DNA of 61,602 nucleotides, taken from assembly GCA_902790175.1 (NCBI GenBank), contig CADAQZ010000003.1:1-61602 (forward strand). The letters are read 5' to 3'. Below are positions 1 to 7,699 of the stretch, piece by piece; the stretch's first letter is position 1, and each line of letters begins with the position of its first letter. The notes beneath the pieces were generated by a model. It had not been told where the DNA came from. It searched no databases and worked only from the letters and a program-made list of their open reading frames with translations. Position numbers and translations under genes: made by a program. The stretch is from an uncultured Eubacteriales bacterium (lineage in GTDB: Bacteria > Bacillota > Clostridia > Christensenellales > Aristaeellaceae).

Positions 1-756
1 CTTCCGATACAGGTACAGCACGTACTGGTCGTCGAAGGTGATCTGGTTGCCGTGGCGGAGGATGGCGTCGCGGACGCCGTCCAGGAAGGGCTTTTTGGCC
101 TGCGCGGTGAGGGTGATGTGGTCGGAGTGGGTGCCGATGTATTCGAGGTATTCGTCGGCGGTGTAGGTGCGGCGGCCCGGGAACGCGCGCTTTTCGACGA
201 ACGTGAAGCCGTAGGCCTCGCCGGCCATGTAGTCGAACTTTTGGCGGTAGGGCTGGTCGGAGGCGAAGCGGGTGTCGTAGAGGCGCTGGATCTCCTCGTA
301 CAGTGCCGGGTTGCTGTCCTGATAGTTGCCGACCATCAGGAACATGGCCAAAAACCCGCCCGGGCGCAGCAGCTCGAAGCACTTGCGGTAGGCGATATCC
401 TGGTCCAGCCACTGGATCGTCGCGGCGGAGTAGATGAGGTCAAAGGCGCTCGCCGCGAAGGGATGGGTCTCGAAGTCCGCGTTCACGATGGAGAAATTCG
501 GGCGATTTGCGTACTTTTCGCGCATCTTTTGCGCCAGGTGCGCGCCCAGCTCTATGGCGGTGTAGTCGCAGCCAGCGTCCAGCGCGAAGTCGGTCGCCTG
601 GCCGGTGCCGGGGCCGATCTCCAGGCAGCGTTTGCCCGGGCCGAGGCCGCAGGTCTTTACAATGTGGTCAAACAGCGCGGGGCTGTAGCGCGCGCGCCAC
701 CGGTCGAACTGCTCCGGGATGGCGTCGAACACGAGCCGCGGGTCCCTTTCTGGCAT
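1..756 (-). CDS. Class I SAM-dependent methyltransferase (3' end outside window)
   Basis: Read on the minus strand, 252 codons run to the window edge without a stop, so the C-terminus is missing. Motif I of Rossmann methyltransferases is clear at residues 46-52 (EIGPGTG), followed by an acidic residue after the second strand (IELG) and a motif IV/post-motif stretch (FDLIYSAATIQWLD, LLRPGGFLAMF). This matches the Methyltransf_11/25 type of small-molecule or tRNA/quinone methylase; the substrate cannot be read from sequence. The ATG at 756 is preceded by a near-perfect AAGGAGGG Shine-Dalgarno, which fixes the start. It is divergent from the DUF1385 gene and has its own promoter at 789-817. Confidence 0.85.
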   Translation of the reverse strand, partial: MPERDPRLVFDAIPEQFDRWRARYSPALFDHIVKTCGLGPGKRCLEIGPGTGQATDFALDAGCDYTAIELGAHLAQKMREKYANRPNFSIVNADFETHPFAASAFDLIYSAATIQWLDQDIAYRKCFELLRPGGFLAMFLMVGNYQDSNPALYEEIQRLYDTRFASDQPYRQKFDYMAGEAYGFTFVEKRAFPGRRTYTADEYLEYIGTHSDHITLTAQAKKPFLDGVRDAILRHGNQITFDDQYVLYLYRK

Positions 757-788
757 GCGAATCCCTCCTTAGAAGTTGGTGGAAGACG

Positions 789-817
789 AGTATACCACAT
801 ATCGGCCTGTATGGCAA
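789..817 (-). promoter_or_regulatory. Sigma-A-type promoter for the methyltransferase
   Basis: On the minus strand TTGCCA (817-812) and TATACT (794-789) are separated by 17 nt, about 35 nt upstream of the methyltransferase start. Confidence 0.65.
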
Positions 818-864
818 TCGGTTAGTTATTTATAATCAGTTGACAATCTTCATCTATAATGCGT

Positions 865-892
865 TTGACAATACCGAAATGCCGTGTATAAT
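865..892 (+). promoter_or_regulatory. Sigma-A-type promoter for DUF1385/LTA-synthase-like operon
   Basis: TTGACA (865-870) and TATAAT (887-892) with a 16-nt spacer. A second TTGACA at 840-845 lacks a partner at the right distance. Confidence 0.7.
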
Positions 893-939
893 AAAATAGC
901 ACGGATGTGGCGCGAACGCGCCGCGGAAAGGAATCGTTT

Positions 940-1875
940 ATGGCGACGAAAAAGACGAGCATCGGCGGCCAGGCGCTGATCGAGGGCATCATGATGCGGG
1001 GCCCGAAGAAGACGGCGATGGCGGTTCGCAATACCAAGACCCAGGAGATCACGCTGGAGGAGTACCCCACCAAGGGCGCGAATCGGGCAAAAATCTTCAA
1101 GCTGCCGTTCATACGCGGCATCTTCAACATGATCGACTCGCTCTCCTTCGGCTACAAGTGCCTGATGCGCTCGGCGGAGCTCTCGGGGCTGGAGGACGAG
1201 GAGGACGAAAAGAAGAAGGCGAAGGGGCCCAGCGTGTGGGACAAGCTGTTTGAAAAGCTGATGATGCCCATCGCGTCGGTGCTGGCTGTGGCGCTGGCAC
1301 TGGGGCTGTTCGTGTACCTGCCGATGAAGCTGTGGAGCTGGATCACGTTCTCGATGCCCACCATTGCGCAGAACTACACGCTGCGGGCATGCTTCGAGGG
1401 CGTGCTGCGCATACTGCTGTTCGTGGGCTACGTGTGGGCCACCTCGCTGATGAAGGACATCCGCCGCACCTACATGTACCATGGCGCGGAGCACAAGACC
1501 ATCTTCTGCTATGAGAAGGGCCTGCCGCTGACGGTGGAGAACGTGCGACCGCAGACCCGCTTCCACCCCCGCTGCGGCACCAGCTTCATGGTGCTGATGC
1601 TGATCGTGGGCATCCTCGTGTCGATGTTCATCCGGGTGGACAACCTGCTGCTGCGCACGGCGCTGAAGCTGCTCACGTTCCCGATCGTGGTGGGCGTGGG
1701 CTACGAGCTGATCAAGTTCGCCGGCCGACACGACAACCTGCTCACGCGCATCATCTCCGCCCCCGGCAAGTGGCTGCAGCACCTGACCACCCGCGAGCCC
1801 GACGACAGCATGATCGAGTGCGCCATCGCCGCGATGGAGAAGGTCATTCCCGAGGACGGGAGCGACAACTGGTAA
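940..1875 (+). CDS. DUF1385 (YqhQ-like) integral membrane protein
   Basis: The 311-residue protein begins with the family hallmark IGGQALIEGIMMRGP, has an acidic/lysine-rich cytoplasmic stretch near residues 85-100, and then about four hydrophobic helices (roughly 110-135, 155-175, 205-225, 235-255). The conserved HGAEHK and RFHPRCGTSF motifs lie between helices and could bind a metal, but the biochemical function of the family is unknown. I chose ATG 940, which follows GGAAAGGA, over an in-frame ATG 33 nt upstream that lacks a ribosome binding site. The LTA-synthase-like gene starts 17 nt downstream, so the two are probably co-transcribed from the promoter at 865-892. Confidence 0.9.
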   Translation: MATKKTSIGGQALIEGIMMRGPKKTAMAVRNTKTQEITLEEYPTKGANRAKIFKLPFIRGIFNMIDSLSFGYKCLMRSAELSGLEDEEDEKKKAKGPSVWDKLFEKLMMPIASVLAVALALGLFVYLPMKLWSWITFSMPTIAQNYTLRACFEGVLRILLFVGYVWATSLMKDIRRTYMYHGAEHKTIFCYEKGLPLTVENVRPQTRFHPRCGTSFMVLMLIVGILVSMFIRVDNLLLRTALKLLTFPIVVGVGYELIKFAGRHDNLLTRIISAPGKWLQHLTTREPDDSMIECAIAAMEKVIPEDGSDNW

Positions 1876-1892
1876 ATATCGGAGGTTATCAA

Positions 1893-3941
1893 ATGCCCAC
1901 CAAACCCAGGCGCGAGAAGGCGCCGCGAAGGATCGCCCACGACAACAGCCCCGTGCGCATCCGGCTGATCATGCTGCCGGTGCTGGCGCTCGCGCTGGCG
2001 CTGGTGGTGGAGTGGCTCAACCGGGGCCTGTCCCCGGTGCGGCTGTTCCAGTTCATCGGCAGAAGCCCGGTGGCGTTTTTATTCAGCGTGCTGGTGATCC
2101 TCACGTCGCTGGTGTTTTCCGAGCTGTTCAAGCGCCGCCGGGCGGTGCTTTTCACGGTGATGATCGTCTGGCTGGCGCTGGGCGTCGTGGAGTACATGGT
2201 CATCAAGGAGCGCACCCAGCCCTTCTGCTCGGTGGACATCCTGATGATCAAGGACGCCTTTTCGCTGATCACGGTCTACTACACCTGGACGAAGATCATC
2301 GTGATATTCTCCTCCGGCTTCCTGGCCATCTTCCTGGTGATCATGATGTTCGCCCGCATGAAGCGGCGCAGGCGCTACAACTTCCCGATGTCGCTGGCGG
2401 CGTTCGTGGGTTTCGTGCTGCTGACCGTGATGATCGCGGCGCTGGGCGTGCGCGCCGGGACGCTGCCCACGAAGTTTGAAAGCCTCGTGGACGCCTACAA
2501 CGACTACGGCTTCGTCACCTGCTTCACGTTCACGTTCGGCCGGCAGGGCATCGTGCGGCCGGAGGAATACTCCGCCGAGACCATGGCTGAGATCCTCACC
2601 GACATCCAGGAGGAGCCGGACGGCGACGACCTGGTGTACCCGGTGTTCGGCGCGGACGACAACCTGGCGCACCCGAACATCGTGTTCGTGCAGCTGGAGT
2701 CGTTCTTCGACGTGAACACGATCATCGGCGCGGAGTACTCCGCGGACCCGACGCCCTGGTTCAACCGGCTGTGCAGCCGCTTCCCCAGCGGGGAGCTGTA
2801 CGTGCCCACCATCGGCGGCGGCACCGCCAACACCGAGTTCGAGGTCATCACCGGCCTGAACCTGGAGTTCTTCGGCGCGGGCGAGTACCCCTACAACACG
2901 ATCCTGCAAAACACCACCTGCGAGAGCATGTGCTACAACCTGAAGGAGTACGGCTACACCTCCACCGCCATGCACAACAACTCCGGCTCGTTCTACAGCC
3001 GCAACGTGGTCTTCCCCAACGAGGGGTTCGATAGGTTCGTGCCGCTGGAGTACATGGAGGACGTGAAGTACACGCCGCTGGGCTGGGCGAAGGACACCGG
3101 GCTGACCGAGGAGATCCTCAGCGCCCTGGACAGCACCGACACGCGCGACATGGTGTTCTGCATCGCCGTGGAGACGCACGGCAAGTACAACGAGACCTAC
3201 GAGCCGAAGGAGGGGGACATCGAGGTGCTCTCCCTGCCGGAAGAGATCCCGCTGGCGCCGTTTGAGAACTTCGTCAACGCGCTGCCCGGCACCGACCGGT
3301 TCCTGCAGCAATTGACGATGGCGCTCGTGCGCTTCGACGAGCCCACCGTCGTGGTGGCCTACGGCGACCACCTGCCTGCGCTGGAATTGGAGAACGAGCT
3401 GTTGACCACCGGCAGCATCTACGCCAGCCGCTACGTGATCTGGAACAACTTCGGCGGCCAGTTCGAGGCCCCGGACCTGCAGGCCTACCGCCTGAACGCC
3501 AACGTGCTCAAGCAGCTGGGCTTTTCCGGCGGCGTGGTGACCAAGCTGCACCAGTCCGTCGAACCCGACGACACCAGCGAGGAGTACCTGGACAAGCTGG
3601 AGATGCTGGAATACGACATGCTCTACGGCGACCGCGAGGCCTTCGCGGGTGAGTTCCCCTACGAGCGCACCGACATGACCATGGGCAGCCGCGAGATCAA
3701 GATCACCGACGCCCAGCGCGAGTACCACCGCCTGCTGGTGACCGGGGAGCACTTCACCGAGTTCAGCAAGATCGTGGTCGGCGACCAGGTGCTGGATACG
3801 GTGTACGTCGACACGCACCACATCGCCGCGCCGCTGGACGACGCCACGACCCTCGAGCGCTTCTGCGTCGCCCAGATCGGCAAGGACGGCGGCGAGCTCG
3901 GAAGGACCGAAGATTTTGAGATGGAGAGCGGAGAGGGATAG
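1893..3941 (+). CDS. LTA synthase family protein (membrane sulfatase-fold phosphotransferase)
   Basis: 682 residues with about five N-terminal membrane helices (residues ~25-200) and an extracellular alkaline-phosphatase/sulfatase-fold domain. Catalytic signatures of LtaS-type enzymes are visible: VQLESFFD (metal-ligand Glu), GGGTANTEFEVITG (nucleophile Thr) and AYGDHLP (metal-ligand Asp-His). Family members transfer glycerol-phosphate from phosphatidylglycerol to build lipoteichoic acid or related polymers; whether this one synthesises or primes a polymer is inference. A C-terminal extension of roughly 130 residues follows the catalytic domain, and the last dozen codons run into a purine-rich heptamer repeat. 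Start ATG 1893 follows GGAGG. Confidence 0.88.
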   Translation: MPTKPRREKAPRRIAHDNSPVRIRLIMLPVLALALALVVEWLNRGLSPVRLFQFIGRSPVAFLFSVLVILTSLVFSELFKRRRAVLFTVMIVWLALGVVEYMVIKERTQPFCSVDILMIKDAFSLITVYYTWTKIIVIFSSGFLAIFLVIMMFARMKRRRRYNFPMSLAAFVGFVLLTVMIAALGVRAGTLPTKFESLVDAYNDYGFVTCFTFTFGRQGIVRPEEYSAETMAEILTDIQEEPDGDDLVYPVFGADDNLAHPNIVFVQLESFFDVNTIIGAEYSADPTPWFNRLCSRFPSGELYVPTIGGGTANTEFEVITGLNLEFFGAGEYPYNTILQNTTCESMCYNLKEYGYTSTAMHNNSGSFYSRNVVFPNEGFDRFVPLEYMEDVKYTPLGWAKDTGLTEEILSALDSTDTRDMVFCIAVETHGKYNETYEPKEGDIEVLSLPEEIPLAPFENFVNALPGTDRFLQQLTMALVRFDEPTVVVAYGDHLPALELENELLTTGSIYASRYVIWNNFGGQFEAPDLQAYRLNANVLKQLGFSGGVVTKLHQSVEPDDTSEEYLDKLEMLEYDMLYGDREAFAGEFPYERTDMTMGSREIKITDAQREYHRLLVTGEHFTEFSKIVVGDQVLDTVYVDTHHIAAPLDDATTLERFCVAQIGKDGGELGRTEDFEMESGEG

Positions 3942-3998
3942 AGTGGAGTGTGGAGTTGAGTAAGTGAGGAGTTTGGAGTTAGGAGTGAGGAGTGGACG
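3937..3998 (+). repeat. Purine-rich heptamer repeat tract (single arm)
   Basis: Imperfect iterations of GGAGTNN-type heptamers begin in the last codons of the LTA-synthase-like gene and run into the intergenic space. It belongs to a dispersed family seen at least nine more times in the window. Confidence 0.7.
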
Positions 3999-4012
3999 GC
4001 GGCTTGCCGCGT

Positions 4013-4113
4013 CTTCTCTTGCCTCCCCTTTATGGCCCCCTCCATGAGGGGGCTGTCAGCGCAGCTGACTGGGAGAGTTGAGGGGAGGTGGCCCATCAGG
4101 GCTGGGAGGGTTG
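4013..4113. repeat. CAGTCAGC/GCTGACTG hairpin module
   Basis: Contains CTTCTCTTGCCTCCCC, an internal CCCCCTCCATGAGGGGG palindrome, GTCAGCGCAGCTGAC and a GGGGAGGTGGCCCATCAGGGC stretch. The same ordered elements occur at 41661-41778 and in part at 56391-56451, so this is a copy of a dispersed structured repeat. Confidence 0.65.
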
Positions 4114-4133
4114 TCGGGTGCTGCATATAATAA

Positions 4134-4206
4134 GATCCTTCGCTCCGCTCAGGATGACATGATTGGCGTTGTTCAAACGTTGTCATCCTGAGCGAAGCGA
4201 AGGATC
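4134..4206. repeat. REP-like palindrome (GATCCTTCGC...GCGAAGGATC)
   Basis: Arms at 4134-4159 and 4181-4206 are inverted copies of a 26-nt unit with one mismatch, around a 21-nt loop. Copies occur at 33243-33316, 50341-50407 and 54063-54184. Each right arm carries the motif GCGAAGC. It lies between convergent genes and may also end transcription. Confidence 0.8.
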
Positions 4207-4228
4207 TTTTCAGTGTTTTATTATCGCA

Positions 4229-4633
4229 TCACCCGTAAAACGCATACCCTCCGACCGTGGCCAGCGGGGCGTCGGCGCGGGGCTGCGAGGCGGCGAGGGA
4301 CTGGTAGTAGAGGGCGTCGGGGGAGAGCGCGCGCCTTCCGGCGAGCACCGCGTGCGCGGCGCGCAGGCTCTCGGCATCGTAGCGGCGGCCGATGGGGAAC
4401 TGGTGCTGCTCGTTCAGCACGTCGCCCAGGTCGTCCGCGAACCAGACGCTGCCAACCCGGTTCATGGCCACCGTGCCGATGGCCAGCTTGGTGTCGTAGC
4501 TCTCGTTGCGCGCCAGCGCGTAGATAGCCCGGGCCAACAGCACCGTGTCCCGGTCCTCCGTGAAGCTGGCGTTCGGAGCCAGCGCGCAGGCCAGCAGCGC
4601 CGCCAGGGCCGCCAGCGCGATCCACTTACGCAT
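4229..4633 (-). CDS. Secreted SleB-like cell wall hydrolase
   Basis: A 134-residue protein with a signal peptide (residues 1-~23, MRKWIALAALAALLACAL) and a short Hydrolase_2/SleB-type domain: LLARAIYALARNES near the N-terminus includes the conserved acidic position of the fold, then a VAMNRV helix, and a C-terminal YQSLAASQ. Family members cleave peptidoglycan glycan strands in spore cortex or vegetative wall. The domain is compact and near the minimum size for the family. ATG 4633 follows GGGAGAAGGCGG; the frame stays open further upstream but the promoter at 4712-4740 lies there, so the shorter start is preferred. Confidence 0.72.
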   Translation of the reverse strand: MRKWIALAALAALLACALAPNASFTEDRDTVLLARAIYALARNESYDTKLAIGTVAMNRVGSVWFADDLGDVLNEQHQFPIGRRYDAESLRAAHAVLAGRRALSPDALYYQSLAASQPRADAPLATVGGYAFYG

Positions 4634-4711
4634 TGAAAACCGCCTTCTCCCGCCGCGCCGCGGGGCGTCTGTCGCCCGCACGGCACGCCGTTGCATACTT
4701 GAGCGAGTGTG

Positions 4712-4740
4712 ATTATACATCATTCCGTAATGGCTCGCAA
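4712..4740 (-). promoter_or_regulatory. Promoter for the SleB-like hydrolase
   Basis: Minus-strand TTGCGA (4740-4735), 17-nt spacer, TATAAT (4717-4712). Confidence 0.65.
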
Positions 4741-4799
4741 TAGATTTGCAACAAATGTGAAACAATTGCCCAGATTGACGGTTTTGGTCACAATTCCAC

Positions 4800-4828
4800 T
4801 TGCCACCGCCCCCACAATATGATAAAAT
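4800..4828 (+). promoter_or_regulatory. Promoter for scpB
   Basis: TTGCCA (4800-4805), 17-nt spacer, TAAAAT (4823-4828). The expected transcript start near 4835 excludes an in-frame ATG at 4819 and supports ATG 4861. Confidence 0.65.
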
Positions 4829-4860
4829 ATCCCGGCACACAGAAGAAAGAGGCGTACGGC

Positions 4861-5394
4861 ATGGAGAACTTATCCGCGATAATCGAGGCGATCCTGTTCG
4901 TGTCCGGCGACCCGGTGCGCGTGGACGCGCTGGCGCATGCGATGAACCTGACGGTGCTGGAGCTGGACGCGGCGCTGGCCGAGCTGGGCGACCACCTGGC
5001 GCTGGAGGACCGGGGCATCCAGCTGAACCGCAGCGGCGAGACGGTGTTTTTGTCCATCTGCCCCAAGTACGCCGAGCAGGTGGAGGCGTTTTTGCAGCCG
5101 CTGCAAAAGCAGCCGCTGTCGCAGGCCGTGCTGGAGACGCTGTCGATCATCGCCTACCGCCAGCCCGTCACCAAGGGCGACATTGAGGCCGTGCGCGGCG
5201 TGAAGTGCGATTACTCGGTGCAGAGCCTGCTGAACAAGGGCTTCATCGAGGAGCAGGGTCGCCGCGAGACGCTGGGCCGCCCGATCCTCTACGGCACCAC
5301 CGACCGCTTCCTGCAGCACTTCGGCATGGAGACCCTGGCCGACCTGCCCGCCGTGGAGGCGCTGAACCCGTCGGAGGGGGAGATCGGCGTCTGA
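4861..5394 (+). CDS. scpB: Segregation and condensation protein B (ScpB)
   Basis: 177 residues, the usual length for ScpB, with the two winged-helix domains of the family. Typical stretches are IEAILFVSGDPV at the N-terminus and LETLSIIAYRQPVTKGDIEAVRGV followed by LLNKGFIEEQGRRETLGRPILYGTT. ScpB dimerises and joins ScpA and SMC in the chromosome-condensing complex. scpA is not next to it here, unlike in many Firmicutes; the gene stands between a divergent hydrolase and a wall-binding protein and has its own promoter. Start ATG 4861 follows AAAGAGG. Confidence 0.93.
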   Translation: MENLSAIIEAILFVSGDPVRVDALAHAMNLTVLELDAALAELGDHLALEDRGIQLNRSGETVFLSICPKYAEQVEAFLQPLQKQPLSQAVLETLSIIAYRQPVTKGDIEAVRGVKCDYSVQSLLNKGFIEEQGRRETLGRPILYGTTDRFLQHFGMETLADLPAVEALNPSEGEIGV

Positions 5395-5446
5395 CAAAGG
5401 TCACAATTTCATCACAGTTTTGTAGCCCCCGCGCCATGGTTGTCGC

Positions 5447-5476
5447 TTGACGCAGCTTTGGCGCGGCGGCTATAAT
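5447..5476 (+). promoter_or_regulatory. Promoter for the anchored PG-binding protein
   Basis: TTGACG (5447-5452), 18-nt spacer, consensus TATAAT (5471-5476). Confidence 0.75.
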
Positions 5477-5519
5477 GTTAATAGGTATACATTTTGGCAT
5501 ATATCAGGAGGCTATAGAT

Positions 5520-7463
5520 ATGAGAGATTATTCCGCGAGACAGAGCGCCGCCACGAGGGCCCGCATGCGCCGTCTGCGCGCGCAATATCGCAAGCGCATG
5601 ATCGTCGTCGGGGTGATTTTGTTCATCATCGGCGCGGTGGCCGGCGTGCTGGCGGGGCGCTGGTACGACAACACCCAGCCCCGGGACTCGGCCAACGAGC
5701 TGATCGACGTCACGCCGCAGCCGACGGAGCAGCCCGCCGAGCAGCAGCCCGAGACTGAAACTCAGCCCGAGACCGAAACTCAACCCGAGACTGAATCTCA
5801 GCCCGAGGCCGAACCGCAGCCGGAAGCTGAAGCAGAGACTGAGCCCCAGAAAGACCGGCCCAAGACCGAGGCCGAGCCCGATGCCGAGCCCGATGCCGAA
5901 GGCGGCGACGGCAGCTTCGGCTGGGATATGTTCGAGGGCGTCGAGTCCGCCAGCGAGGACGAGATCTTCCCCGAGGGCGGCGAGCAGGAAGTCGCCGCGC
6001 CGGAGGGCGAGGCGGAGCCCGCGTCCGCGGACGTGGCCTTCCCCGAGGTGGATGCGTCCGTCGAGGCGGAGCCTGAGGTGGAATCCGCCGTGGCGTCGGC
6101 CATCGCGTCCGCCGAGGAACCGGCTCAGGAGCAGCCCGCGGAGGAGATCCCCGTCGAGGAGGAAGTCACCCCCGCGCCGGACATGACCTCCGGCGACGTG
6201 GAGGAGTTCGATCCCACCCAGGCCGAGGTGGGCCAGGAATACCTGTCCATCGAGGATGAAAACGGCGTGGCCGAAGCGCCCGTCGAGGAAGCCCCCGTTG
6301 AGGAAGCGTCCGTCGAGGCCGCACCCGTCGAGGAAGCGCCCGTCGAGGAAGGACCTGCCGAGGTTGCGCCTGCCGAGGTTGCGCCTGCCGAGGAAGCACC
6401 TGCCGAGGAAGCGCCCGTCGAGGAAACTCCCGCGGAGGAGGCGCCCGTCGAGGAAGTGCCCGCCGCGCCCGCCGGTCCGCAGGTGATCGCCATCGTGCCG
6501 TTCGGCGAGAGCTTCACCTACCCGACCCAGATCAAGGCCGACGGAAGCGCCCGCGTGGAGGCCACCGACGAGCCGTTCGAGACCATCAACTTCACCCAGA
6601 CCATGAAGGCGTTCATGCGCCCGACCGACTTCGCCAACAAGTACTCCACCATCTACAAGCTGCAGGGCAACGAGGCCGGGGCCGGCTTTGAGCTGATCCT
6701 GGACGACTACACCGGCCAGGCCACCGTGGTGCCGCAGAATGTGGTGGACATCACGCTGCGCAGCGAGTCCGGCGACACCGTGGAGCGCGGCTACCAGCTG
6801 ATGGACGCGGAGATGGGCGGCAACTACAACGTGGCCCTGACCACCAACGTGCCCCAGACGCTGTACAAGCGCTATGAGTATTCCACCGACCGCGAGGAGA
6901 TGGCCTACCTGGTGGTGACCACCTACAACGACGGCGTGGCCCAGCAGATCCTGTTCCAGCTGGAGAGCGACGAGCCGGAGCCGGAGCCCGAGATCGTGTA
7001 CAACACGCTGCAGCGGGGCATCAAGAGCGACGAGGTCGCCGTGGTGCAGCAGCGGCTGATCGACCTGGGCTACCTGACCGGCGCGGCGGACGGCACCTTC
7101 GGCCAGATGACCGAGGACGCCATCAAGGCGGCGCAGGAGGCCTTCGGCATGGAGGCCAACGGCATCGCCGACAACGCCTTCCAGCAGAAGCTGTTTGAGG
7201 GCGTGGAGCGGCCCGTGCCCACCGAGACCGAGGCCCCGGCCGTCACCTACGACACGCTGAAGCTGAACTCCATCGGCGACAAGGTGGTGACGCTCCAGGT
7301 GCGCCTGCGCGAGCTGGGCTACTACGAGGGCAAGGCCGACGGCGGCTACGGCTACATGACCGAGGACGCCGTGAAGAAGGCCCAGCAGGCCTACGGCATG
7401 GAGGTCAACGGCGTGGCCGACGACGCCTTCCAGCAGAAGCTGTTCAGCTCGGAGCAGCCGTAA
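5520..7463 (+). CDS. Membrane-anchored protein with Glu/Pro-rich stalk and two peptidoglycan-binding domains
   Basis: 647 residues. A basic N-terminus is followed by one membrane helix (27-46), then about 260 residues of low-complexity sequence rich in Glu, Pro, Ala and Thr (QPETET-, EAPVEE-type repeats), a globular segment of about 150 residues that I do not recognise, and two PG_binding_1 domains (about 495-555 and 578-640; each has the pattern VQQRLIDLGY...DGTFG...A...FQ). The topology suggests a stalk reaching from the membrane to the wall. No catalytic domain is visible, so a structural or anchoring role is inferred. Start ATG 5520 follows AGGAGG; it stands alone behind a strong promoter. 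Confidence 0.82.
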   Translation: MRDYSARQSAATRARMRRLRAQYRKRMIVVGVILFIIGAVAGVLAGRWYDNTQPRDSANELIDVTPQPTEQPAEQQPETETQPETETQPETESQPEAEPQPEAEAETEPQKDRPKTEAEPDAEPDAEGGDGSFGWDMFEGVESASEDEIFPEGGEQEVAAPEGEAEPASADVAFPEVDASVEAEPEVESAVASAIASAEEPAQEQPAEEIPVEEEVTPAPDMTSGDVEEFDPTQAEVGQEYLSIEDENGVAEAPVEEAPVEEASVEAAPVEEAPVEEGPAEVAPAEVAPAEEAPAEEAPVEETPAEEAPVEEVPAAPAGPQVIAIVPFGESFTYPTQIKADGSARVEATDEPFETINFTQTMKAFMRPTDFANKYSTIYKLQGNEAGAGFELILDDYTGQATVVPQNVVDITLRSESGDTVERGYQLMDAEMGGNYNVALTTNVPQTLYKRYEYSTDREEMAYLVVTTYNDGVAQQILFQLESDEPEPEPEIVYNTLQRGIKSDEVAVVQQRLIDLGYLTGAADGTFGQMTEDAIKAAQEAFGMEANGIADNAFQQKLFEGVERPVPTETEAPAVTYDTLKLNSIGDKVVTLQVRLRELGYYEGKADGGYGYMTEDAVKKAQQAYGMEVNGVADDAFQQKLFSSEQP

Positions 7464-7495
7464 ACACCAGCCGACAAGCGTCGGCGTGAACCCAT

Positions 7496-7585
7496 CCGAT
7501 CCTTCGACTTCGCTTCGCTTCGCCCGGGACGGCAGGGCCGCAACAGGCCCCCGTCCCCGCGGAGGCGCGGCCGAAGTCGAAGCGT
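7496..7585. repeat. Long intergenic hairpin related to the REP-like palindrome
   Basis: Outer arms CTTCGACTTCG (7502-7512) and CGAAGTCGAAG (7572-7582), inner arms GGGACGG (7526-7532) and CCGTCCC (7551-7557), and innermost GGGCC/GGCCC. It begins with GATCCTTCG like the REP-like family but diverges. It probably ends transcription of the upstream gene. Confidence 0.6.
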
Positions 7586-7619
7586 CTGTTTTTGGGCCCT
7601 TGCGGGCCTTCCGGCTTCC

Positions 7620-7648
7620 TTGCAAGGCCAATATTCTTGTGTTATAAT
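7620..7648 (+). promoter_or_regulatory. Promoter for the Big/GDPD gene
   Basis: TTGCAA (7620-7625), 17-nt spacer, TATAAT (7643-7648). Confidence 0.7.
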
Positions 7649-7699
7649 GGACCACAGCCGACCAAACGACACCGTTCGACAAACGAGGAGGCGAAAGCC